Assembly (NCBI GenBank): GCA_047620505.1
Contig: JBLHKS010000291.1
Coordinates: forward strand, 1 to 7,696
Length of the DNA stretch: 7,696 nt
Direction of reading: 5' to 3'
From: JBLHKS01 sp047620505
GTDB taxonomy: Bacteria; Verrucomicrobiota; Verrucomicrobiia; Verrucomicrobiales; DEV007
Below, piece by piece: positions 1 to 6,411 of the stretch (the stretch's first letter is position 1; each line of letters opens with the position of its first letter). The notes under the pieces are model-generated. The model did no database searches. It worked only from the letters and a program-made list of their open reading frames with translations, and was not told the DNA's origin. The position numbers and the translations under genes are program-made.

Positions 1-413
1 GGCGAATCTGTCAGGTGGGCAAGCCCGCTCTCGCCTACGCGAAAGCCGGGGCTGACGAATATCTTAAGCGACTCCGACGCTACGCAACTGTCGATGTTGC
101 GGTCGCGAAAGACGGCCAGCAACTGCTGAAGCTGAGCGAGAACACAGTCCGAATCGCGCTGGACGAGCGCGGCGATCGGATCTCGACATCGGATTGGGTC
201 AAGCGGATCAACGCCTGGGAACTCGATGGCGTGAAAGCCGCTAGCCTGCTGATCGGCGGCGCGAACGGCCATAGCGAGGAACTGCGAGATTCCTGCGACG
301 AAGTCTGGAGCTTGAGCGGCCTGACGCTCCAACATGAGCTGGCTCTGGTGGTTTTGTTAGAAGGCCTTTATCGCTGCTACACGATCAAGCGCGGCGAACC
401 GTATCACCGGTGA
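1..413 (+). CDS. rlmH: RlmH, 23S rRNA (pseudouridine-1915 N3) methyltransferase, 5' end cut by window
   Basis: RlmH is a small SPOUT-fold enzyme that uses S-adenosylmethionine to methylate N3 of pseudouridine 1915 in helix 69 of 23S rRNA, acting in the cytoplasm on assembled 70S ribosomes. The reading frame is open from base 3 (Arg-Ile-Cys-Gln, then a GTG at 15 that is probably internal). Aligned by memory to the 155-residue E. coli protein, only about three codons should be missing. Numbering from the GTG, the EYLKRL helix is at 15-20, the SAM-loop motif LLIGGANGH at 78-86, SLSGLTLQHE at 99-108, LYRCYTI at 118-124, and the characteristic C-terminal GEPYHR ends the protein. The usual proline before the histidine of LTxxH is glutamine here. 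The stop codon is overlapped by the convergent cytochrome gene, with no terminator between them. The identification is firm; the true start lies outside the window. Confidence 0.94.
   Translation, partial: RICQVGKPALAYAKAGADEYLKRLRRYATVDVAVAKDGQQLLKLSENTVRIALDERGDRISTSDWVKRINAWELDGVKAASLLIGGANGHSEELRDSCDEVWSLSGLTLQHELALVVLLEGLYRCYTIKRGEPYHR
404..413. other. 10-bp palindrome shared by two convergent stop codons
   Basis: TCACCGGTGA is its own reverse complement. Read on the plus strand it ends rlmH with CAC CGG TGA (His-Arg-stop). Read on the minus strand it ends the cytochrome gene with the same three codons. The two genes therefore overlap tail to tail by ten bases. The His-Arg end belongs to the conserved PYHR terminus of RlmH, so the cytochrome's last two residues are dictated by the overlap. 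Confidence 0.9.
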
Positions 414-1693
414 CCAAAAAGCTCGGAAAGCGAGCGGGCTTCGGCTTCCGGCAAGACGAGCATTCGGGCGCGAACATTCGGGCGGCGGCGCTCGGCTTTT
501 CCGGTCAAAGACTCCAGCAGCTGCTGGACGGCTGACGTGTCGATCGCGGGCGGAAGAAGCGATTCTTTCTCCGTCGAGTAGGGATCGAAAGCCCCGAAAA
601 ACGGCTCACGGGCGATCTCCGGCCCTCCTCGGCCATCGATCGTATGGCAGGCGTAGCAGTCGCGCTGCTGCAATTCGCGTTCCAACTTTGTGAGAGGGGC
701 TGAGGGCTCTGCTAGCGCTAACTGGATCGCCTTTCTCTGCAACGGACTCAGGAAATAATGCGGAACGCCACCTGCTACCGGTGTTTCGGACAGGCAGCCG
801 TTTTCCAAGTCACCAACGAGATCAGCGAGAGCCGGGGCGGGACTTGCTTCGGGGTCCACCCCCGCATCATGGCAAGAAGCACAGCCTTTCGATGCGAACA
901 GCGCGCGGCCGGTTTCCACGAGCTGATCTTCGAGTTCTGGTAGGCCCATCTCGAAAACGGGCTCGGTCGAAGGAGTCGTCTTTAGATAGGCGGCGATGTC
1001 AGCGGCGGCCTTTTCGCTCAGCGCGAGGTTCGGCATTCGGCCTGCCGGATGATACTCGACTGGATCCATGAGAAATCGCGTTAGAAAATCCGCTGACCAC
1101 GCCGTTGCGAAACGAATCGAGCTCGACGCGAGTGCTGGGCGTTCAAGTTGGAGTGCTACGGGCATTCCAGTAGGTCTAACTTCGGCGTCAGGCGAATGGC
1201 AGGCGACGCAGCCGACGCTGTGATAAAGTTCGCGGCCTCGATCGACATTTCCGAGGAGGAGCGGATCTCCAGGTTCTTCACGGAGCGAAGTCAGAAAATG
1301 CAGCAGCGCATCGAGTTCATCCGGATCACGGTCCGAGCCAGCAAAAAGGCTGGGCATCGTCGTTCCGAGCTTCAGAAATCTCGGATTCCGAATCATGAGG
1401 CTCAGCGCCGCGCCGTCAGAAACGCGAGAACCGATTCCTTCCAGGTTTGGCCCGGGTGCGGCTGAGTAAATTCCGTCAGCGGGCACTTGATGACAGGCGA
1501 TGCAGTTCAGTTCACCGATCAGGAGCTGGCCGCCATGCGCGAGGTACTCGTCTGGGTCCGCATCCGAGTAGAACCGATCAAACCCGGCTACAAACGGATA
1601 GCGAACTTCTTCGGCATGCGCAGGATGAGCATTCGCGGAAATTGATGCGCCCAGCCAAATGAAGGCGGCCACGAAGCGACGAAGATTTTTCAC
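404..1693 (-). CDS. Secreted tetraheme c-type cytochrome
   Basis: Probable periplasmic electron carrier with four covalently bound hemes. I chose the GTG at 1693 as start (429 residues) because it opens a standard signal peptide, MKNLRRF followed by a hydrophobic stretch to about AHA at 24-27. An in-frame TTG at 1714 would add seven residues (436) and fits a signal peptide less well. Four CxxCH motifs are visible: CIACH 64-68, CVACH 162-166, CASCH 271-275 and CYACH 346-350, about 75-110 residues apart, so the protein looks like four cytochrome c domains or two duplicated pairs. Likely Met ligands are in TTMP (Met113), GRMP (Met220) and ARML (Met411). In domain 3 the matching place reads GGVPHYFLS, with Val310 instead of Met. 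The gene lies downstream of the beta-helix gene on the same strand, after a 203-bp gap, so it probably has its own promoter. The electron donor is unknown; the heme-containing dehydrogenase-like protein at 3194-5776 is a candidate by neighbourhood only. Confidence 0.9.
   Translation of the reverse strand: MKNLRRFVAAFIWLGASISANAHPAHAEEVRYPFVAGFDRFYSDADPDEYLAHGGQLLIGELNCIACHQVPADGIYSAAPGPNLEGIGSRVSDGAALSLMIRNPRFLKLGTTMPSLFAGSDRDPDELDALLHFLTSLREEPGDPLLLGNVDRGRELYHSVGCVACHSPDAEVRPTGMPVALQLERPALASSSIRFATAWSADFLTRFLMDPVEYHPAGRMPNLALSEKAAADIAAYLKTTPSTEPVFEMGLPELEDQLVETGRALFASKGCASCHDAGVDPEASPAPALADLVGDLENGCLSETPVAGGVPHYFLSPLQRKAIQLALAEPSAPLTKLERELQQRDCYACHTIDGRGGPEIAREPFFGAFDPYSTEKESLLPPAIDTSAVQQLLESLTGKAERRRPNVRARMLVLPEAEARSLSELFGHR
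514..527. repeat. CAGCAGCTGCTG palindrome, copy A (extended to 14 bp)
   Basis: CCAGCAGCTGCTGG is a perfect 14-bp palindrome inside the cytochrome gene, where its minus strand encodes Gln-Gln-Leu-Leu in the fourth heme domain. It is the longest of four exact copies of the 12-bp core in the window. As RNA it could fold into a CCAGC/GCUGG stem with an AGCU loop. The sequence identity is certain; any function is speculative. Confidence 0.6.
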
Positions 1694-1896
1694 TACTGCA
1701 GGATTCTCAGGCAATTTGAGCCAGCATTGACTGTTATCCCGCCTTCGTTCTTTTCTGACGTGAAACTGAAGATGAAAGCGATCGATAGAATATAGAGGGA
1801 TTTAAGGAATCTAGCTCTTTTCATTGGATGGGTAATTTGGCTGATCTTGAAGTGTAAACCGGTGCCTATCTCTTCAATTCCCGAAGTAACGCTCGG
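1694..1896 (-). promoter_or_regulatory. A+T-richer gap upstream of the cytochrome gene
   Basis: The gap between the beta-helix stop codon and the cytochrome start holds no credible gene on either strand. Its middle (about 1743-1860) is richer in A+T than the flanking genes. A TATATT hexamer on the minus strand at 1789-1794 could serve as a -10 box about 95 bases before the GTG, but no -35 hexamer resembling TTGACA lies at the right distance. A short inverted repeat at the beta-helix stop codon has no T-run and does not look like a terminator. The cytochrome promoter probably lies here; its exact position cannot be read. Confidence 0.35.
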
Positions 1897-3075
1897 TTAC
1901 TCCGAAAGCTGAACCCAAGCCGGCAGCGGCGCGTAATCCTCGAGCAATTCGCCGTAGAGAGTTTCGAAATCGTAGTCGTCGCTGTCGGCCATCTGGACGA
2001 GCAGACCGGTCGCCAACGCGCGGTTAAAAAACGCGCTGTAGCGATAATAATCGGCGGCTTCCGGCGGACGAACCGCTCCGATTTCAGGGTCGTCTGCTCG
2101 CTCGACTTCGCGCGCACGCGCCAGCATCGAACTCGCAGAAATCGCGAAGAATTCCGGCGTCACGTCGCCTTCGCATTTGGGATCCAAGGCAAGGGCCGTC
2201 ATCGCCATTTTCGCGGCTTCGTCGTATTTCCCATCCGCGTAAGCCTTTTCGACGGTGGCCAGGAGACCGTCCGGATCGCGCATCGGTCCAGGCTTCGGCT
2301 TCGGACTTGGATCCTGCGGGTGCGGTGCCGGAGCTGGATCAGCCCCTGCAGTTTCCGTTTCGAACGCGTTTCCGGAAATCCGGTTATCTTTGATCACGAC
2401 GTCAGTGGATCCTTCGATCTGCTCAAAGATTCGATTTCGGTTATCTTTGACGGTATTTTCCACAAAAATGAGGCCGTCCGTTTTAGATGCGTAAAGCACG
2501 GGAAGCGGCCCGGTTGCTTCTTCGGATTCGTAGTTTCCGGCCACCAGCGAACCGGTCACGCTAACATTTTCGCTATCAAAAAACCAGAACACGCCGGCTG
2601 AATTGTGGGTCGCTTTGATTTTTCGAACGTCCAAACCGCTGACGTCGGTCGCGGTGATCGCCCAGGCGCCGCAACCATCGAGATGGCAGTTGTCGACGAT
2701 GATTCCCGAGCTGGATTCGATTTCGAGAACGCCGCCGAGGCACAGCTCCTTCGTCACTTCAGGATCATGCGCCATGTAGAGATCGCGGAGGGTAACGTCT
2801 TTGCAGTCCCGAAGCGTCATCACGATCCCCTCCGGATCGGACTGAAGCAGTTTTCCGAATTCACCGAGAATTGTGATCCCGGTTTTGCCTTCCACGATGA
2901 CGCCTCTGCCGCCAATTTTGTGATCGCCGTCTTCGAAAATCACGACGTCACCCGGGCGTGCCGCTGCGATGGCTTCGCCCGGGTCGGCACCGGGAAAAAT
3001 CACAATATCGCGGGAAAAACCCTGAGCGCAGGTCAGGAAGAAGGTGAGGAGAATGAGTTTGATTGATGAATTCAT
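1897..3075 (-). CDS. Secreted right-handed parallel beta-helix protein with TPR-like C-terminus
   Basis: A 392-residue exported protein of unknown specific function. Residues 1-20 form a signal peptide (MNSSIKLILLTFFLTCAQGF); the cysteine at 16 does not sit in a good lipobox, so it is probably not a lipoprotein. Residues about 22-240 consist of short coils with regularly spaced hydrophobic strands and Asn/Asp/Gly turns (for example VTLRDLYM, IIVDNCHLDGCGAWAI, VSVTGSLVAGN, VVIKDNRISGN), the pattern of right-handed beta-helix (NosD/pectate-lyase-like) folds, and the opening GEAIAAARPGDVVIFEDG is typical of such proteins. A Pro/Lys-rich linker covers 245-265. Residues 268-299 (VEKAYADGKYDEAAKMAMTALALDP) look like one TPR helix pair, followed by a helical tail. 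No catalytic residues of a polysaccharide lyase are recognised, so it may bind glycan rather than cleave it. The gene is divergent from the heme-binding dehydrogenase-like gene and shares the 118-bp region upstream with it. ATG at 3075 is the natural start; no Shine-Dalgarno is visible. Confidence 0.82.
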   Translation of the reverse strand: MNSSIKLILLTFFLTCAQGFSRDIVIFPGADPGEAIAAARPGDVVIFEDGDHKIGGRGVIVEGKTGITILGEFGKLLQSDPEGIVMTLRDCKDVTLRDLYMAHDPEVTKELCLGGVLEIESSSGIIVDNCHLDGCGAWAITATDVSGLDVRKIKATHNSAGVFWFFDSENVSVTGSLVAGNYESEEATGPLPVLYASKTDGLIFVENTVKDNRNRIFEQIEGSTDVVIKDNRISGNAFETETAGADPAPAPHPQDPSPKPKPGPMRDPDGLLATVEKAYADGKYDEAAKMAMTALALDPKCEGDVTPEFFAISASSMLARAREVERADDPEIGAVRPPEAADYYRYSAFFNRALATGLLVQMADSDDYDFETLYGELLEDYAPLPAWVQLSE

Positions 3076-3193
3076 GGTAGTGAAAGTTGGGGCTCAAAAG
3101 ATCGGATCGATCGCCACGGTTGTAAAGCCGCACGCTCGCCTGGCAATTCGCTTTCCTTTTCGTGTTTAGACGCCAGGATGGGCCGCTCAAATC
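3076..3193. promoter_or_regulatory. Divergent intergenic region with promoters for both flanking genes
   Basis: These 118 bases separate two divergent start codons, so promoters for both must lie here or further inside the genes. I see no hexamer pair close to the sigma-70 consensus on either strand. A GATCGATC palindrome at 3105-3112 is the only symmetrical element noticed, and GATC/CGATCG-rich words are common across the window, so it is not a convincing operator. On the plus strand AGGATGGG at 3175-3182 is the nearest purine-rich stretch to the ATG at 3194, but it is too far upstream for a normal ribosome binding site. Confidence 0.45.
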
Positions 3194-5776
3194 ATGAAAA
3201 TAGTCCTGATTCCCGCCCTTTTTTCGATTCTAACTCTGCCAGCAGCTGCTGCGCCGGGTGATGAAGTTTATCAAAACGGTTTCCTGTCGATCGAGGAGGC
3301 GCATCAATCGATCGAATTGCCGGAAGGCTATTCGTTGGAGCTAGTACTAAGCGAGCCCGAGATCGAAGAGCCCGTTGCGATGGCCTGGGACGGAAACGGC
3401 GTGCTCTACGTCGTCGAAATGCGAACTTACATGCAGGACATCGACGCTGGCGGCGAGCAGGAAGCGCGCAGCCGAATTTCGCGTCACGAGGACACCAACG
3501 GCGATGGCGTTTATGATAAGCACAGCGTTTTCATCGATAATTTGCTCCTGCCTCGGATGGTTTTGCCGCTGGATGATCGGATCATGGTCGGGATCACGAA
3601 CACGCTCGATCTCTGGACTTATCGGGACTCAGACGGCGACGGAGTGGCAGACGAAAAAGTCAAAGTTCACGAAGGCGGAGGTCGCGGAGGCAACATGGAG
3701 CATCAGCCGAGCGGCTTGATCTGGGGGCTCGACAACTGGATCTACCTCACTTACGAAGCCAAGCGTTATCGCTTCACCAACGGCGAGTTCAAAGTCGAAC
3801 GGCTTCCGCGCGGCGGCGGACAGTGGGGCCTGACGCAGGACGACGATGGCCGGCTTTATTATTCGACCGGCGGCGGTGAGAACCCGGCGTTCTTTTTTCA
3901 GCAGCCGCCGATCTACGGGATGTTCGACGCCCCCAACCAGACAGAGCCAGATTTTCGCAAAGTCTACCCAATCGCGGCAGTTCCAGACGTACAGGGCGGG
4001 CTGCGGCGAGTCGCGCCGAACGGCGGTTTGAATGCGTTTACCGGCTGTGCTGGCCAGGGAATTTTCAGGGGTGACCGGCTTCCGGCTGACTTTTATGGGA
4101 ACCTGCTCATTCCTGAGCCTGTCGGCCGCCTGATTCGGCGCGCGAAAGTCGAGCGAACCAACGGTCTAACGGTCCTGAGCAATGCGGATCCGGGAACGGA
4201 GTTCATGCGCAGCCGCGACGTCAATTTCCGCCCGCTTGGTGCCGAGACTGCGCCGGATGGCCGGATGTTTTTCATCGACATGCATCGCGGGATCATTCAG
4301 CAGGGAAACTGGACGGCAGCCGGTTCTTACCTTCGTGGTGTGATTCAAAGCTGGGGCATGGACAAGAACGTGGGACGCGGCCGAATTTATCGCCTCGTCC
4401 ACAAAGATTTCGAAGGCGGACCGCAGCCGAAAATGCTCGACGAAACCACGAAAGAGCTCGTCGCGCATCTCTCGCACCCGAACGGCTGGTGGCGCGACAC
4501 GGCGCAGCGAATGATCGTGCTGCGCGAAGACGCGAAGTCCGTTGTGGGTTCGTTAGAGCAACTCGCGCGCGAAGGGAATTCTCATTTGGGTCGGGTCCAC
4601 GCGCTCTGGACTTTGGAGGGGCTCGAAGCCGCGTCCCCTGCCCTGCTGGCGGAAAAACTGGCGGATTCGCATCCAAGCGTGCGCCAGGCGGCCATCCGAG
4701 TCAGCGAGCCGTTCATAACCAGTGAGGACAAAACGATTCTCGCTGCGTTCGTAAAACTGGAAGCCGAAAAGGACGCCGATGTTGCGATTCAGGCGCTCAA
4801 TTCGATCGCTTACACCGGTAGCCAGAACGAGCAGCTGCTGGTGCTCTCGACAAGCATTCGCGAAACCCATTCCGAAGCGCCTATCGTCAAATCGATCGCC
4901 GACAACGCGGCAAAACTGGAGCGGGAACGCAAGGTCCTCGCTGAGCAACGCCGACGCAATGCCGTGTTCGGCCAGCAGATGGAAGCGGGTGCCGTGATTT
5001 ATAAGCAGCTCTGTTTTGTCTGCCATGGGGAAGACGGGAACGGCACCGAGGCACCGGGAATTCCTGACATGCGTCTTGGACCGCCGCTTCCAAATTCGCC
5101 GCGCGTGCTGGGATCCGGAGGGAGTCTTGTCAGGACGGTTTTGCACGGTTTGAAGGGCGAGCTTGATGGGAAAACCTACCCAGGCGAGATGCTGCCGCTT
5201 CACGCGAACGACGACAAGTGGATCGCTTCAGTGACGACTTACGTGAGAAACAGTTTCGGAAACAAAGGAGGCGCGATCACGCCTGAATTCGTCGCCGCTG
5301 TTCGCAAGCAATCCGAAGGCCGGACGACGCCGTGGACTGCGGTTGAACTCGAAAAACTCGAGCCGCCCAAGCTCGCAAACCGCGAGGATTGGAAACTGAG
5401 TGCGAGCCACAACAACAATGGAAAACTCAATGCCGCAGTGAACGGAAATTCGAAAGATCGCTGGGACACCGGCGGCGCGCAGGTTCCCGGGATGTGGTTT
5501 CAGGTCGAGTTTCCGGAAGTTTCGACGATCAACCGGATCCTGCTCGACTCGAAGGGATCGTCGCGCGACTACCCGCGAGGCTACGAAGTCACGATTTCAA
5601 GCGACGGCAAAACCTGGTCCAAGCCGGTTGCCAAGGGCACTGGCGCGAGTCCGGTAACCGACATCAGTATTCCGAACTCGGAAGCCAAATTCGTCCGAAT
5701 TACTCAGACCGGCTCAGTTGGTGGACTCTTTTGGTCGATCCACGAAATCGAGATTTTCGGCAAACCTGTCCGCTGA
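3194..5776 (+). CDS. PVC-type heme-binding dehydrogenase-like protein with C-terminal discoidin domain
   Basis: An 860-residue exported protein of the family described as putative membrane-bound dehydrogenase plus heme-binding domain (TIGR02604/TIGR02603 type, by memory). A signal peptide occupies 1-20 (MKIVLIPALFS to AAAA). Residues about 35-400 form a propeller resembling soluble glucose/sorbosone dehydrogenases; two calcium-loop-like motifs, DTNGDGVYD at 100-108 and DSDGDGVADE at 145-154, lie in it, as does SGLIWGLDNWIYLT at 173-186. Residues about 420-585 look like HEAT-type helices (LVAHLSHPNGWWRDTAQR at 422-439). A short charged helix leads to a cytochrome c domain with CFVCH at 607-611 and likely axial Met666 in GEMLPL. 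Residues about 731-858 (WKLSASHNNNG, RWDTGG, WFQVEF, YEVTISSDGKTW, FVRITQTG, EIEIFG) fit an F5/8 type C galactose-binding-like fold. It probably oxidises a sugar or alcohol in the periplasm and passes electrons through its own heme; substrate and cofactor are unknown. No membrane anchor is visible beyond the signal peptide. Confidence 0.92.
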   Translation: MKIVLIPALFSILTLPAAAAPGDEVYQNGFLSIEEAHQSIELPEGYSLELVLSEPEIEEPVAMAWDGNGVLYVVEMRTYMQDIDAGGEQEARSRISRHEDTNGDGVYDKHSVFIDNLLLPRMVLPLDDRIMVGITNTLDLWTYRDSDGDGVADEKVKVHEGGGRGGNMEHQPSGLIWGLDNWIYLTYEAKRYRFTNGEFKVERLPRGGGQWGLTQDDDGRLYYSTGGGENPAFFFQQPPIYGMFDAPNQTEPDFRKVYPIAAVPDVQGGLRRVAPNGGLNAFTGCAGQGIFRGDRLPADFYGNLLIPEPVGRLIRRAKVERTNGLTVLSNADPGTEFMRSRDVNFRPLGAETAPDGRMFFIDMHRGIIQQGNWTAAGSYLRGVIQSWGMDKNVGRGRIYRLVHKDFEGGPQPKMLDETTKELVAHLSHPNGWWRDTAQRMIVLREDAKSVVGSLEQLAREGNSHLGRVHALWTLEGLEAASPALLAEKLADSHPSVRQAAIRVSEPFITSEDKTILAAFVKLEAEKDADVAIQALNSIAYTGSQNEQLLVLSTSIRETHSEAPIVKSIADNAAKLERERKVLAEQRRRNAVFGQQMEAGAVIYKQLCFVCHGEDGNGTEAPGIPDMRLGPPLPNSPRVLGSGGSLVRTVLHGLKGELDGKTYPGEMLPLHANDDKWIASVTTYVRNSFGNKGGAITPEFVAAVRKQSEGRTTPWTAVELEKLEPPKLANREDWKLSASHNNNGKLNAAVNGNSKDRWDTGGAQVPGMWFQVEFPEVSTINRILLDSKGSSRDYPRGYEVTISSDGKTWSKPVAKGTGASPVTDISIPNSEAKFVRITQTGSVGGLFWSIHEIEIFGKPVR
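3240..3251. repeat. CAGCAGCTGCTG palindrome, copy B, in a signal-peptide region
   Basis: An exact 12-bp copy starting 46 bases after the first base of the ATG at 3194. Here it is read in a different frame from copy A, as CCA GCA GCT GCT GCG (Pro-Ala-Ala-Ala-Ala) at the end of the signal peptide. Copy D sits at the same 46-base offset in another secreted protein gene. Confidence 0.6.
4829..4840. repeat. One-mismatch copy of the CAGCAGCTGCTG palindrome
   Basis: GAGCAGCTGCTG differs from the 12-bp core at its first base and keeps the inner 10-bp palindrome AGCAGCTGCT. It encodes Glu-Gln-Leu-Leu at residues 546-549 of the heme-binding dehydrogenase-like protein. Another one-mismatch copy, CAGCAACTGCTG at 117-128, encodes Gln-Gln-Leu-Leu in rlmH. 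Confidence 0.45.
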
Positions 5777-5790
5777 TCAGGATTCCGCCT

Positions 5791-5818
5791 TTGTCAGTCC
5801 ACAGAGTTTGTGTAAAGT
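5791..5818 (+). promoter_or_regulatory. Candidate sigma-70-like promoter before the zinc-ribbon gene
   Basis: TTGTCA at 5791-5796 (five of six bases match TTGACA) is followed after 16 bases by TAAAGT at 5813-5818 (four of six match TATAAT). Transcription would begin around 5825, only about six bases before the ATG at 5831, giving a nearly leaderless message. That agrees with the absence of any Shine-Dalgarno there. It is a weak match, and read-through from the gene upstream is an equally good explanation. Confidence 0.25.
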
Positions 5819-5830
5819 AGAAATCGACCG

Positions 5831-6394
5831 ATGAACGACGAAAATTTCGACGAGTTCGAAGAGGAAGACGCAGAACTTCCACCGATTCCAAAGGAGCTTT
5901 ACTCAGAATATGAGGAGCGCCCCTTTCGCAGCTGTACGCGTTGCGGCGAATCGTTGGCTGAGTTCGAGGAGGGTTACAAAATCTCAAAAGTCTACAAGAA
6001 CGGCGAGACGATTTTCGAGTACGCGCTCTGTTTTCACTGCCTCGAAGGCATGATGGAGGATTCGAGCGAGGAATCGCGGGAGCGGCTGATGCAGTTCCAG
6101 ATCGAGCGGATGCGCGAGGGCGTCGAAGGACTTGAAGACTGTGCGCTTTGCGAAAACACGCGGGACTCGCTCGATAAGCCAGAGTTCGCGCTCGTAGCGG
6201 GATGTCAGGGTGCCGGGGTTCTCGAAAGCCACATGATTTGCATCCACTGCATGGAGGAAATGAGCGAACTGGTTAGCAAAAAGACCCGCGATTCGTGGAA
6301 CCGGTTTGTCGAAGAGAACTTCCCCGGAGTGCCGGCTGACTTCGTTCCTTTGCCAAGTGGCGGAACGCCGTCGCCGACTCCGGTTTTGTTTTAG
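5831..6394 (+). CDS. Acidic cytoplasmic protein with two tandem four-cysteine zinc-ribbon-like modules
   Basis: A 187-residue protein I do not recognise as a named family. There is no signal peptide or membrane segment, so it should be cytoplasmic. The first 30 residues are strongly acidic (MNDENFDEFEEEDAEL). Two modules follow with matching cysteine spacing: CTRC at 35-38 with CFHC at 67-70, and CALC at 104-107 with CIHC at 137-140, so the inner gaps are 28 and 29 residues. After each second pair comes a similar helix (CFHCLEGMMEDSSEESRERL and CIHCMEEMSELVSKKTRDSW), which points to an internal duplication. Each four-cysteine set could bind one zinc ion. An extra Cys125 falls outside the pattern. 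The tail from 166 is Pro-rich and probably disordered. The gene lies 54 bp after the dehydrogenase-like gene on the same strand and may be co-transcribed with it. Nucleic-acid binding or protein-protein contact are possible roles, but nothing in the sequence decides between them. Confidence 0.85.
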   Translation: MNDENFDEFEEEDAELPPIPKELYSEYEERPFRSCTRCGESLAEFEEGYKISKVYKNGETIFEYALCFHCLEGMMEDSSEESRERLMQFQIERMREGVEGLEDCALCENTRDSLDKPEFALVAGCQGAGVLESHMICIHCMEEMSELVSKKTRDSWNRFVEENFPGVPADFVPLPSGGTPSPTPVLF

Positions 6395-6411
6395 GGCGCT
6401 TCTGCCTTCCG

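Noticed and set aside
1712..1714. TTG as the start of the tetraheme cytochrome
   Set aside because: It is in frame but adds MPENPAV ahead of a normal Lys-Asn-Leu-Arg-Arg signal-peptide start; the GTG at 1693 is the better choice, though the TTG cannot be excluded.
1886..1900. Inverted repeat GTAAC-gctcg-GTTAC at the beta-helix stop codon, as a terminator
   Set aside because: The stem is only five mostly weak pairs and no T-run follows on the minus strand, so it does not meet the usual intrinsic terminator pattern.
2605..3066. Plus-strand open frame of 153 codons opposite the beta-helix gene
   Set aside because: Antisense shadow: the minus frame has a signal peptide and regular coil pattern, while this frame has no plausible family or start context.
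3105..3112. GATCGATC palindrome between the divergent genes, as an operator
   Set aside because: GATC- and CGATCG-containing words are frequent throughout this window, including within genes, so this copy carries no specific regulatory evidence.
4553..5203. Long minus-strand open frame (216 codons) inside the heme-binding dehydrogenase-like gene
   Set aside because: It lies wholly antisense to a gene with recognisable domains, including the CFVCH heme motif, and its translation shows no domain or signal. Antisense frames stay open often in such DNA.
6395..6411. Terminator between the convergent zinc-ribbon and PQQ-like genes
   Set aside because: The 17 bases between the stop codons contain no inverted repeat and no T-run on either strand.
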